From contig OV050030.1 of assembly GCA_920105625.2 (NCBI GenBank), forward strand, positions 85,397,570-85,461,569: a DNA stretch of 64,000 nucleotides, in the 5' to 3' direction. Under the pieces are notes generated by a model. It ran no database searches, was not told where the DNA came from, and saw nothing but the letters and a program-made list of their open reading frames with translations. Source of the stretch: Clusia tigrina (taxonomy: Eukaryota; Arthropoda; Insecta; Diptera; Clusiidae). Both the position numbers and the translations under genes were made by a program. Positions 13,390 through 26,320 of this stretch are shown here, piece after piece. Numbering within the stretch: the stretch's first letter is position 1; every line of letters begins with the position of its first letter.

Positions 13390-15369
13390 TTAGATTATTG
13401 CAACGATTCGACAGGCTGAAGCGCAACTTGTCATAAAGTATAGCGGAGCCTTGGAGTATATTAATTTATGCATAAATATACATTTTCTTGCTTTTAAATT
13501 GCTCTCAATATCGCAACGTAGAACCATTTTACTCCAAGATGAGATATGGTCAAATTTGCGCATGCCATAAACGTAAAGAGTAGCATTATTGAATGACACT
13601 CGCAGCTTATGTAAAGACCGAGAGTCCAAACCACTATACACCACCTCAGAGTAGGTAATAATAGGCACAAACAATTACACAAACAACCTGCGCCTGGTTT
13701 CAATGAGAGTAAATCGAGCAGACATCCTCAAACAGCGCAGAGTGATATACATTCTGCAAACCACATGGTTGATATGATCCGAGCAAGTCAATGAAGAGTT
13801 CGAATGAAACCCAAGCTCAACAGTCTTGTTAACAAGTGTAAGGCGGTAACCAGCAATAAACATCGGAGGGATCTCAGTAAAAGTATATTGTCTTTGTAAA
13901 TAGGCAAAACAAAAAATTTCGTCGGATTTAGACACAGATCATTGCTACGAACCCAACCACTAAGAATATCAAGGTCCTCATTAAGTCTTCAAACCAGATC
14001 ATCCATAAGGCCTACCCTGCGTGACAGATATAACTGAATGTCATCGGCATAAGCATGCATCACTCCATTACAATTAAGTGAAAAAATGTCATTGATGAAT
14101 ATACTGAAAAGTAGTGGTCCAAGGATTGAAATCTGTGAAACCCCAGAAAAAATTCGCCTTCAATCAGAGAAGATTTCACCAATCTTCACTCGCTGAGATC
14201 CACCACTCAAATAACTCGTCATAAGCAACAAGGCATTGCCAGTAAAACCAAAATAAGTCTTTAACTTAAAACATAATAGTCTATGGTTGACACTATCGAA
14301 AGACTTAGAAAAGTCCAATAAACAGAGCAGAGTTATTTGGTCATCATCAAATGATATCCGAATATCATCAACAGCTTTCAGCATAGCAGTCGAGCAGCTA
14401 TGACCCTTACGAAAACCAGACTGTAGTGGTGACAGCAGCTTAAACTCATTCAGGTATCGAGATATCTGATCAGCCACAAGCGACTCACATACCTTAGAAA
14501 GACATGAGAGCAAGCTAATGGGCCGAGAATCACCAGGAGCAGCGGCAGATGCCTTTTTTGCAACCGACACAACAGTCGCTAATTTCCATAGACTTGGGAA
14601 GCACGAAGTGGTAAAGCAGTGATTTATAGTGTGAGTTAATAGACTCAAGACAAACGTACTAATTAATTTTATAAACCAAATAAAGACTTCATCAGGACCT
14701 ACAGCGTTAGATTTTAGCCGCATAATACCTCTGTGTACATCACACTCACCAACTGCATGAAACTCAAATGAACTTTGACAGAAAAGTCCATCAACAACAG
14801 ACAGCTCACACTCACTAGAATTCTCCGGGGGGAAGTTTATTTACATTAAAATCCCCACACACAATATAATAGTCATAGTCAATTAAACGCAACGACAAAT
14901 CAGAGAAAAACGGCTCAACACTGTGACATTTATTAGGATTATACACACATGAAACCATGACTTTAGAATTATTGGCAGATATTTCCAGATTTAAGAACTC
15001 AACTGCGGTGCCATCAGACCTATTTACGATTTTAACCTTTAGAAAAGTTTTAACAAAAATAGCAACACCACCTACTTTTCGACCGACTCTATCATTCCTA
15101 AAAAGCTTGTAATTGGGTATATTGAAATATAGGTCACTAGATCCACCCCCAAACCAAGTTTCAGACACACAAATCACATCAACAGAGGAATCAGCAAAAA
15201 TGTACCTCACATTATCAAGTTTAGAAGAGTTGAGACTTCTAGCATTAAAATGTACAATGTTTAAGCCACAACGCTGTTTGCACAATACATCAACCAATAC
15301 TTTATGATTATCACTAGCACCACCACAGAGCTCAGAGCCCGAAATAGTAATAAGCAGCAGCCACAACAA
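13390..15369 (-). pseudogene. CR1/L2-like ORF2 (endonuclease-RT), broken
   Basis: The endonuclease block 15369-14815 has LNIVHFNARSLNSSK, DVICVSETWF and IVCGDFNVN. The RT finger/palm block 14723-14160 has SNAVGPDEVF, LLSPLQSGFRKGHSCSTAML and LLCLLDFSKSFDSVNHRL. The active-site segment near 14065-14030 encodes HAYADDIQLYLSR with the catalytic pair intact. C-terminal pieces lie at 13935-13675 and 13674-13390 in other frames. Endonuclease motifs between 14815 and 14723 are deleted. The frameshifts imply an inactive copy. Confidence 0.82.
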
Positions 15370-15645
15370 CAGAAAGCAAATTAAATGTATAGAAAGAAAT
15401 GGAAGAGTAGATATACCTATATGAAAAGTAAAGAGTTAAAAATATATAACAGAATAAATTAATAAAAAAAAAGAAAACTTATAGCTAAGTTTGAAATAAG
15501 CATAAGGAATGAAGGAAAAGACAACATTATTGTAAATTAGTAGCTACTGGTGCGCCAACGAGCGAATCCACGGCCTCTTTGCTCGTAAATAGTTTCGCTT
15601 CAGAATCTCGATTCACTCGAACATAGATCATGCCTCGCACGGAGA

Positions 15646-15673
15646 ATGCAGTAAGCCTCGATTCTTACTGCAT
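15646..15673. other. Short perfect hairpin (10-bp stem)
   Basis: ATGCAGTAAG at 15646-15655 pairs with CTTACTGCAT at 15664-15673 around an 8-nt loop. The same stem sequence begins the larger hairpin at 52944-52990. Function unknown. Confidence 0.6.
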
Positions 15674-16028
15674 AATTACCCGATTGCTCTTAGTTAGGCT
15701 CTCATGTACAAATACAGTAGTTTGTCCGCCTACACCAATATCAGAGAGCAAGATGGGTCTTTTCTTCTCCCTGCAGAACCCAGCAATAGCCCGAAAGAGA
15801 ATACTCCTTTGTTGTGCCGTTTGCAGTAACACCAAAACCGGCACAGCCTCTTTTTGAGATTGGCTACGGTTCGAGCACAGACGGAATACTTCCCGAAACC
15901 GCGGCGAGTCACATTTGACCGATTGACAGATTTCGATCTCAGCTATTCCATTAATTAGTATATCCGTTGAGACAACAACACTTTCAAATTTTTCCACTTG
16001 GGATTGCAGAGAGTGCACACATATACTC
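15665..16028 (-). pseudogene. LINE ORF1 C-terminal remnant
   Basis: An open minus-strand stretch of about 120 residues that runs in from the TA array. It ends with [17 protein letters not shown], resembling the conserved ORF1 C-terminus (N-E-H-L-T-type motif) of Jockey/CR1-like LINEs. Upstream residues ([15 protein letters not shown]) fit the same domain. Its N-terminus is lost in the TA repeat. It lies just upstream of, and in the same orientation as, the endonuclease-RT remnant. Confidence 0.55.
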
Positions 16029-16151
<123 letters not shown>

Positions 16152-16536
16152 TCAGGGGTCAGGGAAGATAATCTTAAGGCTAAGTTGCTGGCTGCCACCT
16201 CTAGGAAAGCGCCAGGGGCGATCCTTACAGAGAACTCCTCCAAGAAGCCTCAGTACCTCCTCGCGGGGACCCCGGACAATGACTGCGGAGGAGCGGCTGT
16301 TTGGGCACCGGTGGACATTGAGGGATCATCGATGGATGGACGTGAGAGATCGTCCTCCATTTAGAGACTTCGTGGGAGTAGCGTGATCCACAACCGTGAT
16401 CTGAGGCTTGTAGGATCTTGGAGATCTACGGCGGCTGTAACATCGACGAATAGCGGGCACGGATAACCACGGCCATAAAAGGCGACTGAATACACGAATA
16501 CGGACAACGGTTGTAGGGGGAGACCTATAAGAAAAG

Positions 16537-18147
16537 ATGAAACAAAATGAGAAAGCAAACATAACAAACAACTCCAAAACAAAAACAGTAACAGAGGAAT
16601 TGGAGCGTCAAAACCATTTGTCGGCTTTCACCCTAAGGAGGCCGCTAGTTACATCGCCGGCGAATTCAGAGTCACTAATAGTGTTGCATGTGCCACTCCA
16701 GTCCAGTGCAAATCAGACAGCGAATATCTCTGCGAATGCAGCAATGATGAGCTGCTGACAATCACGGATACTCCGCAGACTAGAATTCAGCACACAGAGA
16801 CATCAGAAAAAGAAATTGCGGTGAAGGCATTATGTCTCAACCGATAGCCATAAGCACGAGCACAGAGAGCCGGATAGTTCCGAAGGAGCAAAAAAAGACA
16901 AACATCATAACTAAGAAGACGCAACTGGCAGTTCCCGCTAGCAAAGCTATAACATAATCAGAGGTGGCAGCAGGAATCACAGGAGCTGCAACTAACCCAC
17001 AGATAGGTGCATCTGAGCAAAAGTTACAGATCATGTACATCAGTACACGAGAACAAGTTTCTGGCCAGCATTAACAATAGCAGGACAATCTTGCTGACAC
17101 AAATGGGAACTGCTATTAAAAGTCTAGAGGATGTGGTAAAGAGACGCCTAAATCTTGAAACGGGGGTGGTGGAGGCTACGCTGGATCTACGTCGGCAGCA
17201 CTCGGAGTTGCTAGTTCTAGATAGAATTGGAAAACAGCAGGCGGAGTCGATTAGAGGAAGAGCGACAGTAACGGCGAACCTTCTCACCGCGACGCCGGTA
17301 TCAGCAAGCAGGGTCAGGAATCCACCGATTTCGCCAAAAGAAATCCACAGTACGCCCAAATCTAAGATGCAGCGCATTTCCAAAAGGGATCAGGGCGTAA
17401 CAACGATTATACCGATAGGTGCGCCGGAAGCGACAGATAAGAAGACCCCAGCACCAACAGAGAAACGCGCGAAAATTATGGGAAATAAAAATACACCGAG
17501 AAAAGAGCCAGTGCCGGTAGCGTGTACAGCGACAAAAGCGCAAAGTAAAAATAGGTGGCAGAAGGTTAGCTCGAATCGCAAGCGAAAACACAGAACAGGA
17601 TTAAGCATAAAGTCCGATGCCATCATTATAAAGTCAGATGGCAAGGAATCCCTCGTGGAAATAATAAGAAAAATAGAGACCAGCCATAAACTGCAGGAAC
17701 TTGGCCCTGTGATCAACAGGCTCAGGCGGACTCAGAACAGGGACTTGCTCATGGAGCTGAAGGGGGTGGGGTTGGAGGGGTTATGCTGGAGCTAAAATCA
17801 CCGGTAGACATCGCAGTTGATCTAAACAAACAGCTAAGCATATGGCGAAGACTAGGCGAGACGGCACATTCACCGTATATATACAACTGAGAGACGGCGT
17901 TGCAAAGAAAGTACTGGCTGAGAAATACATCGGTCTAGGCTGGGCAAGATGTCCGATAGCTGTAGTCTAACAGCTAGCCAAGTGCTTCAAATGCACCGGT
18001 ACAGACAGGTCAGACCTTTGCAGAAAATGCGCAAAACCGCGACACAAGGCGGCGGAGTGCACAAATACTCCAAAATGTGTACAATACAGCGGTCCACACC
18101 CATCTGGCAGCAGCAGATGCAAGGCAGGCGCAAAGGCAGCATCATGA
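16537..18147 (+). pseudogene. R1-clade LINE ORF1 (Gag-like), right arm
   Basis: It begins MKQNEKANITNNSKTK and shifts frame before the long block 17007-17795. That block contains a coiled polar region and the conserved pre-knuckle part (SDAIIIKSDGKESLVEIIRK, then NRLRRTQNRDLLMELKG). After another shift the sequence runs through MAKTRRDGTFTVYIQLRDG to the knuckles KCFKCTGTDRSDLCRKC, KPRHKAAEC and PKCVQYSG at about 17980-18110. The stop (18145-18147) overlaps the ORF2 ATG (18144-18146) as ATGA. The final one-third is duplicated in the left arm and the rest is not. It is broken but more complete than the left-arm version. Confidence 0.8.
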
Positions 18148-20475
18148 GACTACTGCAAATAAATCTAAATCAGTGCATCGCGGCACAAGCTCTCCTTTGG
18201 CAGAACGCGGCTGATGTGGTTGCGGATGTCATTGTTATAGCAGAACCACAGGAACTGCAGCCAAGTCGCAGTATTCGAACGGAACCCAAGGCCACGACAC
18301 CTAAGGGATGGGTGTCGATAAAGCTTGATAAAGAAGTTTTCGTTTATATCTTTCACAATTTTACGCAGACCATAAGTAATGCAACAGCCACAATGGCAGC
18401 AGTTAGGAAATCGTGTGACGCAGCAATGCAAGCCAGAAAGGGCACATTGCCAAGAAGGCCTGTCTACTGGTGGAGTGACCAGATAGCAGACATCTGAGCA
18501 AATTGCATCAATGCTAGGAGGAAATCCAAATAGCATGGCGCCAAGCTACGGAAGAAGCTCCGAATGGAAATTGTAGCTAGTAAAAAGCGTGCATACCGTG
18601 AGCTCATCGACTCTGCAAATGACCGATCCATAGGATAAGGCATATAAGGTGATTATGCCGCAGGTCGACAGCCCTGTACTGCTAAGGGTTATAGTGGCGA
18701 TATTATTCCCAATGCAGGAAGAAACTCCAAAGTATGATGTACCGGTCAATGATTTCCCGGAGGTAACTTCACAGGAAGTACTAGATGCGGCAGCTAGAAT
18801 GGGAGACAAGAAGGTTCCAGGATCACACGGTATTTCGAACATTGCTCTGAAGCTTGCAATCTACGAGCGCCCACAAATCTTTGCAAGCATGAATACCGAG
18901 TGCTTAAGAGAAGGGTGCTTTCCAAGGGACTGGAAAATGCAACGACTGGTTCTCTTGCTCAAGCTCGGGGAGAAGCCAGATGAACCATCGGTGTACAGGC
19001 CCTTATGTATGCTAGACACTGCAGGCAAAGTATTCGAACGCATACTCTTCGCCCGCTTATAAAACATAGTCGATCCAAAGCTATCAAAGGATCCGACGCA
19101 ATAGATCAACGATAGACACCGTAAAACGATTCACAACGATCGCTTCACACGCCAAGGAGGGCAGTATAAATACTCGGAGATATTGCGCTGTCATCACGTT
19201 GAACATCCGAATTGCTTTCAATAGCGCAAAGTGGGACCTCATCACACAAGCGCTGAAATCATTTCAGACTCCTGCATACTTAGTCAAAATCATACGCGAA
19301 TATTTCAGGGACAGAGTACTGCAGAACGAGATAGAAGAAGTCCCAAAGTATCACAAGGTCATGGGTGACGTGCCGCAAGGTTCAGTACTGGGCCCAACAC
19401 TATGGAATATAATGTATGATGGGGTACTTCATATCGAAATGCCACAACAAGCGACCTTAGTAGGATATGCTGACGACATTGCGCTAGTCGTCACATCGAA
19501 AAGAATTTCAACAGTTGAAATTACCTGCAGTGCTGCAATCGCACGCATCCGACTCTGGCTGCTCGAACATAGCCTGCAACTCGCGGCAGAGAAAACGGAG
19601 GCAGAGCTCATAACACCAAGGAGAACCGCCGAATACATAACAATTAATGTAGAGAGAATTGACATTAGGTCACAGAGCTCGGTAAAGTATCTTGGAGTCC
19701 TACTTGACCAAAGACTGAATTATAAGGAACACACGAATAGAACTGCGGACAAGGTGAGTAGGATGGTTACAGCGGTAACTACGGTGAATGACTCGATTGC
19801 AGTATATGCGGCAACAATCTGGTGTGATGCAAGTATCATGGCTCTTAAGCCTCTCAAGAAGGCAATTCGGATTAACGCTCTTAGGGTTGTAGGTGCTTCT
19901 AGAACTGTGTCCGATGAGGCCGCTGCGGTAGTAGCGAAAAAGCCGCCGGTTGCAATGAGGGCGGAGAGATTGGGTCACCTATATAAACCACATTGTGAAA
20001 GACCAACGACGGCGGAAGAGTCCACAGAGCATATGATGCGGACAAGGGTAGATGGACCCATAAAATGATCCCAGATATCAAATTGTGGTACAAGAATGAC
20101 TTTGCGTGACCAGACATCTACACCACGCAACTCATTTCAGGCCATGGGTGCTTTCGCCACTACTTGAATAGATTCCATATTGTAGAGGATCCGCTGTGTC
20201 CGACGTGACGAGTGAGTGAAGATGCAGTACACATCATCTACGCCTGTCCAAGGTTCGATACGAATCGGTGGATATTGGATGCAGTGACTGGACCCATCTT
20301 ACAACCACTAACCTTATCGAAGCTGTTACCTCATCAGCTAGCAAGTGGAAACCGTTCCAAAGATATGCAGAAGACGCACCAAAGAGCTACATAAGCTAGA
20401 AAGAATCGACGCAATTATAACCAAAGAAAGTCGCATGGATGCGGCAGAAAAGCTGAGACAGCTTTTCCCAGCATA
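18144..20475 (+). pseudogene. R1-clade LINE ORF2 (endonuclease-RT), right arm
   Basis: Same architecture as the left-arm copy, with the same internal deletion of the endonuclease. The RT finger block is 18649-19062. The largest intact frame is 19199-20068 (289 aa), with MGDVPQGSVLGPTLWNIMYD, an intact GYADDIALVV active site, YLGVLLDQRLNYKEH and the thumb region. The Cys/His-type C-terminus is at 20185-20394 (DPLCPT, then SEDAVHIIYACPRF). The ORF continues to a lysine-rich tail cut at 20475. Stops between blocks make it non-functional. Confidence 0.88.
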
Positions 20476-23400
20476 ATGATGGGTTATTATGTGTGAATAT
20501 AGAAACTAATGGTCTATGATCTGTATCAACAGTAAATTTTTACCATAGAGGTATGGTCTAAAATGTGTTATATCCTAATGAATTGCAAGTAGTTCTTTTT
20601 CAATTACTGGTTTATTTATTTCATGTTTATTTTATGTTCGACTTGCATAAGAAATAGGTATATTGTTACCAATATTACCTTGTGATAATATAGCACCTAA
20701 CGCATAATCTGATCCGTCGGTTGTTAAAACGAATTCCTTATCAAAATCTGGGTATTGTAAAATAGGTGGTGGTGTTATATGGTTCTTTAATGTCTCGAAG
20801 GCGTTTTGGCATTTTTGTCCCATATGAAACTATTATTTTTTTTAGAAGGTCATTTAATGGTTTTGCTATTTCCGCAAAATCTTTCACAAGTCTTCTGTAA
20901 TAATTACAGAATGCGACAAATCGTCTTGTTTCGTCTGCGGTTGCTGGTACTGGCAATTTGATTACTGCTTTACATTTCTCCGGGTTTCCTGTGATTCCTT
21001 TATTTGTAATTAGGTGGCCCAGATACACAACTTCTGGCTTTAGGAAATTTCAGTTTTAAATTTAGTTTTAAATTGTATATATGCAATCTTTCAAAAACAC
21101 GTATTAAATTTTCCTTGTGGTAGTTTAAAGAACACCCGAAGACTATTATGCCGTCGACATAAAGAAATGCGCTTGAATCAAGGCCGGAAAGTGCTATTGT
21201 TAGCATGCGTTGGAAACTGATGTTTTTAGGCCAAATGGAAGTCGCTTAAAATGATAATGTCCATTGTGAGCTGAAAAAGTGTGAGAGGTCTAGATTTATT
21301 TTCTAACTCTATTTGGTGGAAAGAGCTAGTCATGTCTAGAATTGAGAAATATTTTGCTCTGCCTATTGTGTCTAAAACGTCGTCTAGTCTTGTCAATGGA
21401 AATTTATCGTTTGTTATTTTTTTTATTTAATTGTCTGTAATCTCCAGTTCTTTGTGTCAGTATCACTTCTTTTTGGAACAATTAATAATGGTGAATTGTA
21501 AGGGCTGCAGGATGGTTCTATTATATCTTTTTCTATGAGGCCGTTAATTTGATTTGTTGTTTCAGTTTGTTGGACGTGAGGAAGTAAGTTGTTCATTATG
21601 AAGGTGAAATATGTTTTCATAATGTTTGGAAATTTCTGTAATAGTGACTTTCGTGTGAGGTTCTATGTCATTTAATTTTAAAATGTTTTAGTTTTTGTCA
21701 GCAGTTATTATCGTGATATGAATAGTTTTGTACATATTAGTAATTGGAAAAGGGTTTAATATCGAAAATCAATTCATTATCAGTTTCTTCCTGGCTAGAT
21801 GTGTTAACTATGCAAATGTGTTTCATGGCTTTGGCTGGAATTATTGTATTCGCTATAAATATACCATATGTTCTGTCAACTCTTTGCTACAAACTTAGCT
21901 GTCTTCAGAAATATTAATGTTGATAGGGTGTCTGATTTCTGATCTATCTGGTATTGTTATTTTATATATTTTATTGTGTATTGGAATTATATGTACAACG
22001 TACATGTTCGTCAGTGTATAGTGATAATGTATACGTTTCGTAGTCTATTTTTGTTTTGTATTTGTTTAAAAAGTCACGTCCTAATATTCCGTCAGTTATA
22101 AGTGTAAATTCTGGTTTAACTATTTGGAAGTCAGGGTTGATTTTACAATCTTCGCTGTTCCAAGCGTTTTGATAGGTATATTTCATATGCCAGGTAACTT
22201 GCATGACTCAGTGTCGTTAATATAATTATTAGCAATGTTTTGTTGTTTGCAGATTGAGATGTCTGCTCCAGTATCTATGAAAAATTTTAGACTTTCTCCG
22301 TTAAAATTAAATTTTATGTAATCTGGTTCATTTTTACCTCCTTCGCTTGTTTTTACTGCATTGTTTTGTATCTATTGGCCTCGCATATCCTAGATTGAAT
22401 TTAGATTTTGGATACAGTGGTCGGTTCCGTTTCCCTGGTCTTCTATCATGTATACTCTATTTTGGTTATTTGTCCTATTTTGATATCTTATATTTCGGTA
22501 TCTATTATCTATTTTGTTATGGCTGTTAAGTGTTAGTACTGTTTCTGATAGCTTTGCCTGTTTGTATTATAATTATTATAATTATGGTTATTTTTCCTGT
22601 GATTATTGATTGTATTTGGATTATTGTTATTATAGCTATTATTTCTATAATTATTTTTATAATTGGAGTTATTTCCGTAGTTATAGCGTCGATAATTACT
22701 TTGCTTTGGGTATTGGTACTGATTCTTATGAAAGTGGAATACACCATTTCGATGGTTATTATTCTCAGTGTTTATCTCTGTGGCTATGCTTCGTTTAATG
22801 TATTTGTTCTTCCAGCTATAATTACAGAATTGAATGGTTCTGATAATCCATTCTTGAAAGCACTTATACCAATTTGGTCGTTTAATTTGACAATTATTTT
22901 CCTATTCGAATCTCCCTGTTCACTTATTTGTTGTTCATTTAGTTGGGACAATAAGTTTTCTATTTTTGTTGCAGATGTATTGACTGTATTGTGTGCCTGA
23001 TACAATTTAGTTACCTCATTATGAATTGTGACTGCAAGTTTTTTTGATTTAATTTTGATTTATTAAAATTAATTTTAATTTATTAAAAGTTTTTGGAGTG
23101 TCTTCCATCACTATTCTACTTTTGACATTATCTGCTAATTTTGTTGCTATTATAAATTTAATAATAATTTCTTTATTTTCATTATCTAAAGTGTTGTAGA
23201 ATTCTACTAACCCTAGGAATTTGTACAATTCAGAATTCTCTGCAGAATTCTGGGATTACTTTGGTTATTGTAATTAAATCGAACGTTGCCATTGTGTTGC
23301 CTTTATATTTTAGTATTTTTTTATCTGTTCGTCGAATTTTTCATGTTCAGTCTCGTCTTTTATGTTAATTAACAACTGTGCCTTAAGGTTTTCTAATGTT

Positions 23401-23631
23401 ATGCATATATCATAAATGTATTCTCTAGATTATAGCCGATTTGGACTCTTTTTTAATTTTTTCAAAATATTTTTGGCGGTCTCCATAAAAAAAAATTATT
23501 TCATTATTTTTATTTTATTTTAATTCATTCTTAATTTAATTTAATTATTTGGTTTCGAAAACTATAAATATAAATTTTACATTTTTAATTTTATAATAAT
23601 CTAAACTAATTGGAGCTTATGACTGGAGTAT
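20476..23631 (-). pseudogene. Ty3/gypsy (17.6/297-like) gag-pol fragment, right arm
   Basis: Near-identical reverse-complement copy of the left-arm fragment, with the same breaks and the same RNase H/LINE junction. At the RT active site it reads YVDGIIVFG, whereas the left arm reads YVDAIIVFG. The expected aspartate is therefore lost in both arms but with different residues. The protease tail reads EHVRC here versus EHVHC in the left arm. These small differences measure divergence since the arms formed. Confidence 0.85.
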
Positions 23632-24662
23632 GTTTATACCCTTTACTTTAAAAAAGGTAAATAGGGTATACTAATTATGTGCTTTTGAGAGGGGTTTCAA
23701 CTTCCAGAAGGAGGACACCCACTATTGACATATTATTATAACTTGCGACCTATACAATATTTGGGGTCGATCAGAGGAAGGATACGCCTCCTTCCCATAT
23801 GATGAACTTTGGGGACCCCACTTAAAGACAATTACCCTATCTATGCTTCTAGTGATGATATATGAAAACAAATTGGTAGATGTATACACTGGGTCTGTAC
23901 TAGCATGCATTCCAAATATGGGCAGATAATTACTACTGCCACGCCCACAATCACCCAAAAATCATTACTCGGTTCCTATTAAAGATTTCTCAACGAAATT
24001 TCACAGGAAGGTTGCTGGTAGTAAGATTAAACACTACACAAAAAATGGGCGTGTTATTTTTACAGCCACGCCCACTATTTCAGCCCGATTGGTTGCAGAT
24101 AGCTTTATAATGTCCACATGTTCCTTCCCGTAAAATTTCGTCCGTAAATCTCTACCAGATCTTAAGTTATAAATATTTGTTAATAGTGGGCGTGGCAGTT
24201 ATTATGTACTGCCACAGTGTTTTGTAGGACCCACATCTCCATAACTGCCAAATAATGTCACGATTCCGTCAATTGGACCGAAGTTATAGTCATTTTAAAA
24301 AAGGTGAAAAAAGTTCCTTATATGGGAGGTATGCGTGGTCTTTGTCCAAATCGGCCCATATAGCTAACTGGTTCTGAATCTTTGTGCAGGCTACACTTTT
24401 GCAAACGTTCATTAAGATAGCTGTAACGGTGTAGACAAAAAGTGGCCACAGACGGACAGACCGACGGACAAAATAAAAATTGCTTAGAAAGTGATTCTGA
24501 TCATATCTGTATATGTCCATACCTACCACGCCTCCTTCTCGAAGTTTCAACCCCTCTGAAAAGAACAAAATTAGTATACCCTATTTACCTTTTTTAAAGG
24601 TAAAAGGTATAAACAAAATTAGTATGCCCTATTTACCTTTTTTAAACGTAAAGGGTATAAAC
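23632..24662 (-). mobile_element. Non-autonomous element with palindromic terminal repeats (right copy)
   Basis: Reverse-complement partner of the left copy, with the same doubled terminal unit at its outer end (24568-24662). It abuts an R1 LINE 3' fragment at 24663. Confidence 0.75.
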
Positions 24663-25022
24663 ATATACAAGAATGACTTTGCATGCCCAGACTTCTCGAA
24701 GCAGTTACCTCATCAGTTAGCAAGTGGAAACCGTTCCAAATATATGCAGAAGACGCATTAAAAGATCTACATAAGCTAGAAAGAATCGACGTAATTAAAA
24801 CCAGAGAAAGTCGCATGGATGCGGCAGAATAGCTGAGGCAGCTTTTCGCAGCATAGCGCCCTGACTCCGACGCCTGCTCTAGAGATCGTTTTCCGAGGGG
24901 ATGTGGGTGAAAAGGAGACTATTTTAGTGACGTAGGCCTCTTCGGCGGAGACTCATACTACCAGCGCGGCAGGAGCCACCTGGTCTCCATGAGGATTTTA
25001 AGTCTGCCAACGGAGGAAAAAA
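24663..25022 (+). mobile_element. R1-clade LINE 3'-end fragment outside the right arm
   Basis: It opens with ACAAGAATGACTTTGC, matching the in-arm LINE at about 20090. It skips to the C-terminal part (GCAAGTGGAAACCGTTCCAA and following, cf. 20340) and runs through the ORF2 end into a 3' untranslated region absent from the in-arm copies. It therefore shows what sequence those lost at 20475/9217. An internal deletion of about 210 bp is visible. It ends near an A-rich stretch and a TACATA microsatellite. Confidence 0.8.
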
Positions 25023-25031
25023 AGTATACAG

Positions 25032-25062
<31 letters not shown>

Positions 25063-25080
25063 CATATATACAAATCCATA
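25023..25080. repeat. ATACATAT-type microsatellite
   Basis: Repeats of ATACATAT/ATACAT directly after the LINE 3' end and immediately before the BEL/Pao LTR. Confidence 0.85.
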
Positions 25081-25341
25081 TGTTACAGATTGTCTAAGAA
25101 AATATGTTAATGCAGCCCTGTTTTATATTATTATTGATTCCTTTATTCTAAGGTTCGTTTTTTTGTGTTATACAATATACATGTTTCTCTTTTTTTTGGG
25201 GTTTTTTCCGGTTTTAGTTGAGTTTAGAGGAGACACGCGGAGTTAGTCTTAGATGAAAGTTGTTAAAATTAAGTGAACAGTAAACGTGTTAAAATACAAA
25301 CAATCTCTTGGTTTTTTTATTTGGACAATTTTCCCCAAACA
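25081..25341 (+). repeat. BEL/Pao 5' LTR
   Basis: It starts TGTTACAG and ends CCCCAAACA, consistent with TG...CA. It is followed by TTGGCATCCC, the probable start of the primer-binding region. The right edge is inferred because the 3' LTR is truncated and cannot be aligned past about 34 bp. Confidence 0.7.
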
Positions 25342-26095
25342 TTGGCATCCCTTGCGGTGACCTGGTCCCTTTAAGCAAAAGTGAAAAATGAATTTACTTC
25401 CAAACTAAAAAGAAAAAAAAAGAATCTACTTTCAACCTATCGATTCAAGTGAACCTGTTTCCTTACGCCAGTGACTACAACCTAAACCCTATTCAGTGCG
25501 TGGCGTGACGAAGAGAGTCTACCTCCACCGGCTGTGATAAGATGTTCAAAACAAGGGAATCTGTTTCCACAACGGGCTTCAAATAATCTTATCCGTGCGG
25601 GTTCAATCTATTTGACAAAGTGAGCGCAGTGCGTGTGTGCAACGTTATTCTCCAAAGTTGAACATTTGCTTGGGCAGAGTGGGACAACTTTTCCTCATAT
25701 CGCGAAAGCCCTAACCTCAAACCTGCGCAATCACATTTTTGTAAAAGTGTGTAAGGTCAGAGCAGTCTCCGTTTAGCGCGTCGCAGCGACGTCGGCAATA
25801 TCCGTCTCTATCGAACATAAAACACCAACAAGTTCAGCTAGAACAACAGGGAAGGAGAAAGAAAGCACAGCAAAGTGTGAGACGTGCGCGCAGTTAACAT
25901 TTTCGTTTTTTCCATTCCATATTTTCTGTGTTAGTTGCATATTTTGCTTTCTTTTCGGCATTTTTTTTGTTTGCTGTAAAAGGAGAAAATAATAAATTTC
26001 GACGACTATTTTGATTCTGTTTCGAACTGTGAAATTTGGATGCTACGTAACAACAATCATCATTTGTCGTTCACCATAGCCCAGCTCAGAGTCTA
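25342..26095 (+). other. BEL/Pao leader, no coding sequence seen
   Basis: About 750 bp between the LTR and the first recognisable Gag residues. I see no open frame worth naming. It probably contains the primer-binding site and decayed or deleted gag 5' sequence. Confidence 0.5.
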
Positions 26096-26320
26096 CCTCG
26101 ACTGAAGATTCCTCCATTCGACGGATCCTTTTTGAAATGGTATCGATTCAAGGATCTCTTCACGTCTGTGGTCATAAACAACACATCACTTGCAAACATT
26201 CAGCGGTTGCAGTATCTGAAAGATAGCCTTACCGGTGCAGTAGCGCACGCACTCGAGAATTTAACAATGACTGATGGAAACTTTTCTATTGCTTGGGAGT
26301 TGCTCAGAAGCAAGTACTAA
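26096..26320 (+). pseudogene. BEL/Pao Gag remnant (DUF1759-type)
   Basis: Reads PRLKIPPFDGSFLKWYRFKD and on to AWELLRSKY, the conserved core of BEL/Pao Gag (DUF1759). It stops at 26318-26320. The rest of Gag, including any zinc knuckle, is missing, and the protease frame overlaps from 26274. This indicates a deletion between them. Confidence 0.8.

Larger units (their letters stand above)
13041..16028 (-). mobile_element. CR1/L2-like LINE in the palindrome spacer
   Basis: Minus-strand LINE with an ORF1 C-terminal remnant (16028-15665), an intergenic region with a hairpin, an ORF2 (15369 to about 13390) and an AT-rich 3' region. A TA array meets its 5' side. It is the only substantial element in the spacer outside the R1 5' parts and is single copy in this window. 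CR1 versus L2 cannot be decided by eye. Confidence 0.72.
16152..20475 (+). mobile_element. R1-clade LINE, right-arm copy and its own 5' part
   Basis: Plus-strand LINE comprising a probable 5' leader (16152-16536), ORF1 (16537-18147) and ORF2 (18144-20475). Only 17814-20475 is shared with the left arm. It is truncated at 20475 in the same place as the left copy. Confidence 0.8.
17814..24662 (-). repeat. Right arm of the giant inverted repeat
   Basis: This is the mirror image of the left arm: R1-clade LINE on the plus strand (17814-20475), Ty3/gypsy fragment on the minus strand (20476-23631), palindromic-end element on the minus strand (23632-24662). It keeps the longer alleles at the indels, including an intact YADD box in the LINE RT. 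Confidence 0.93.
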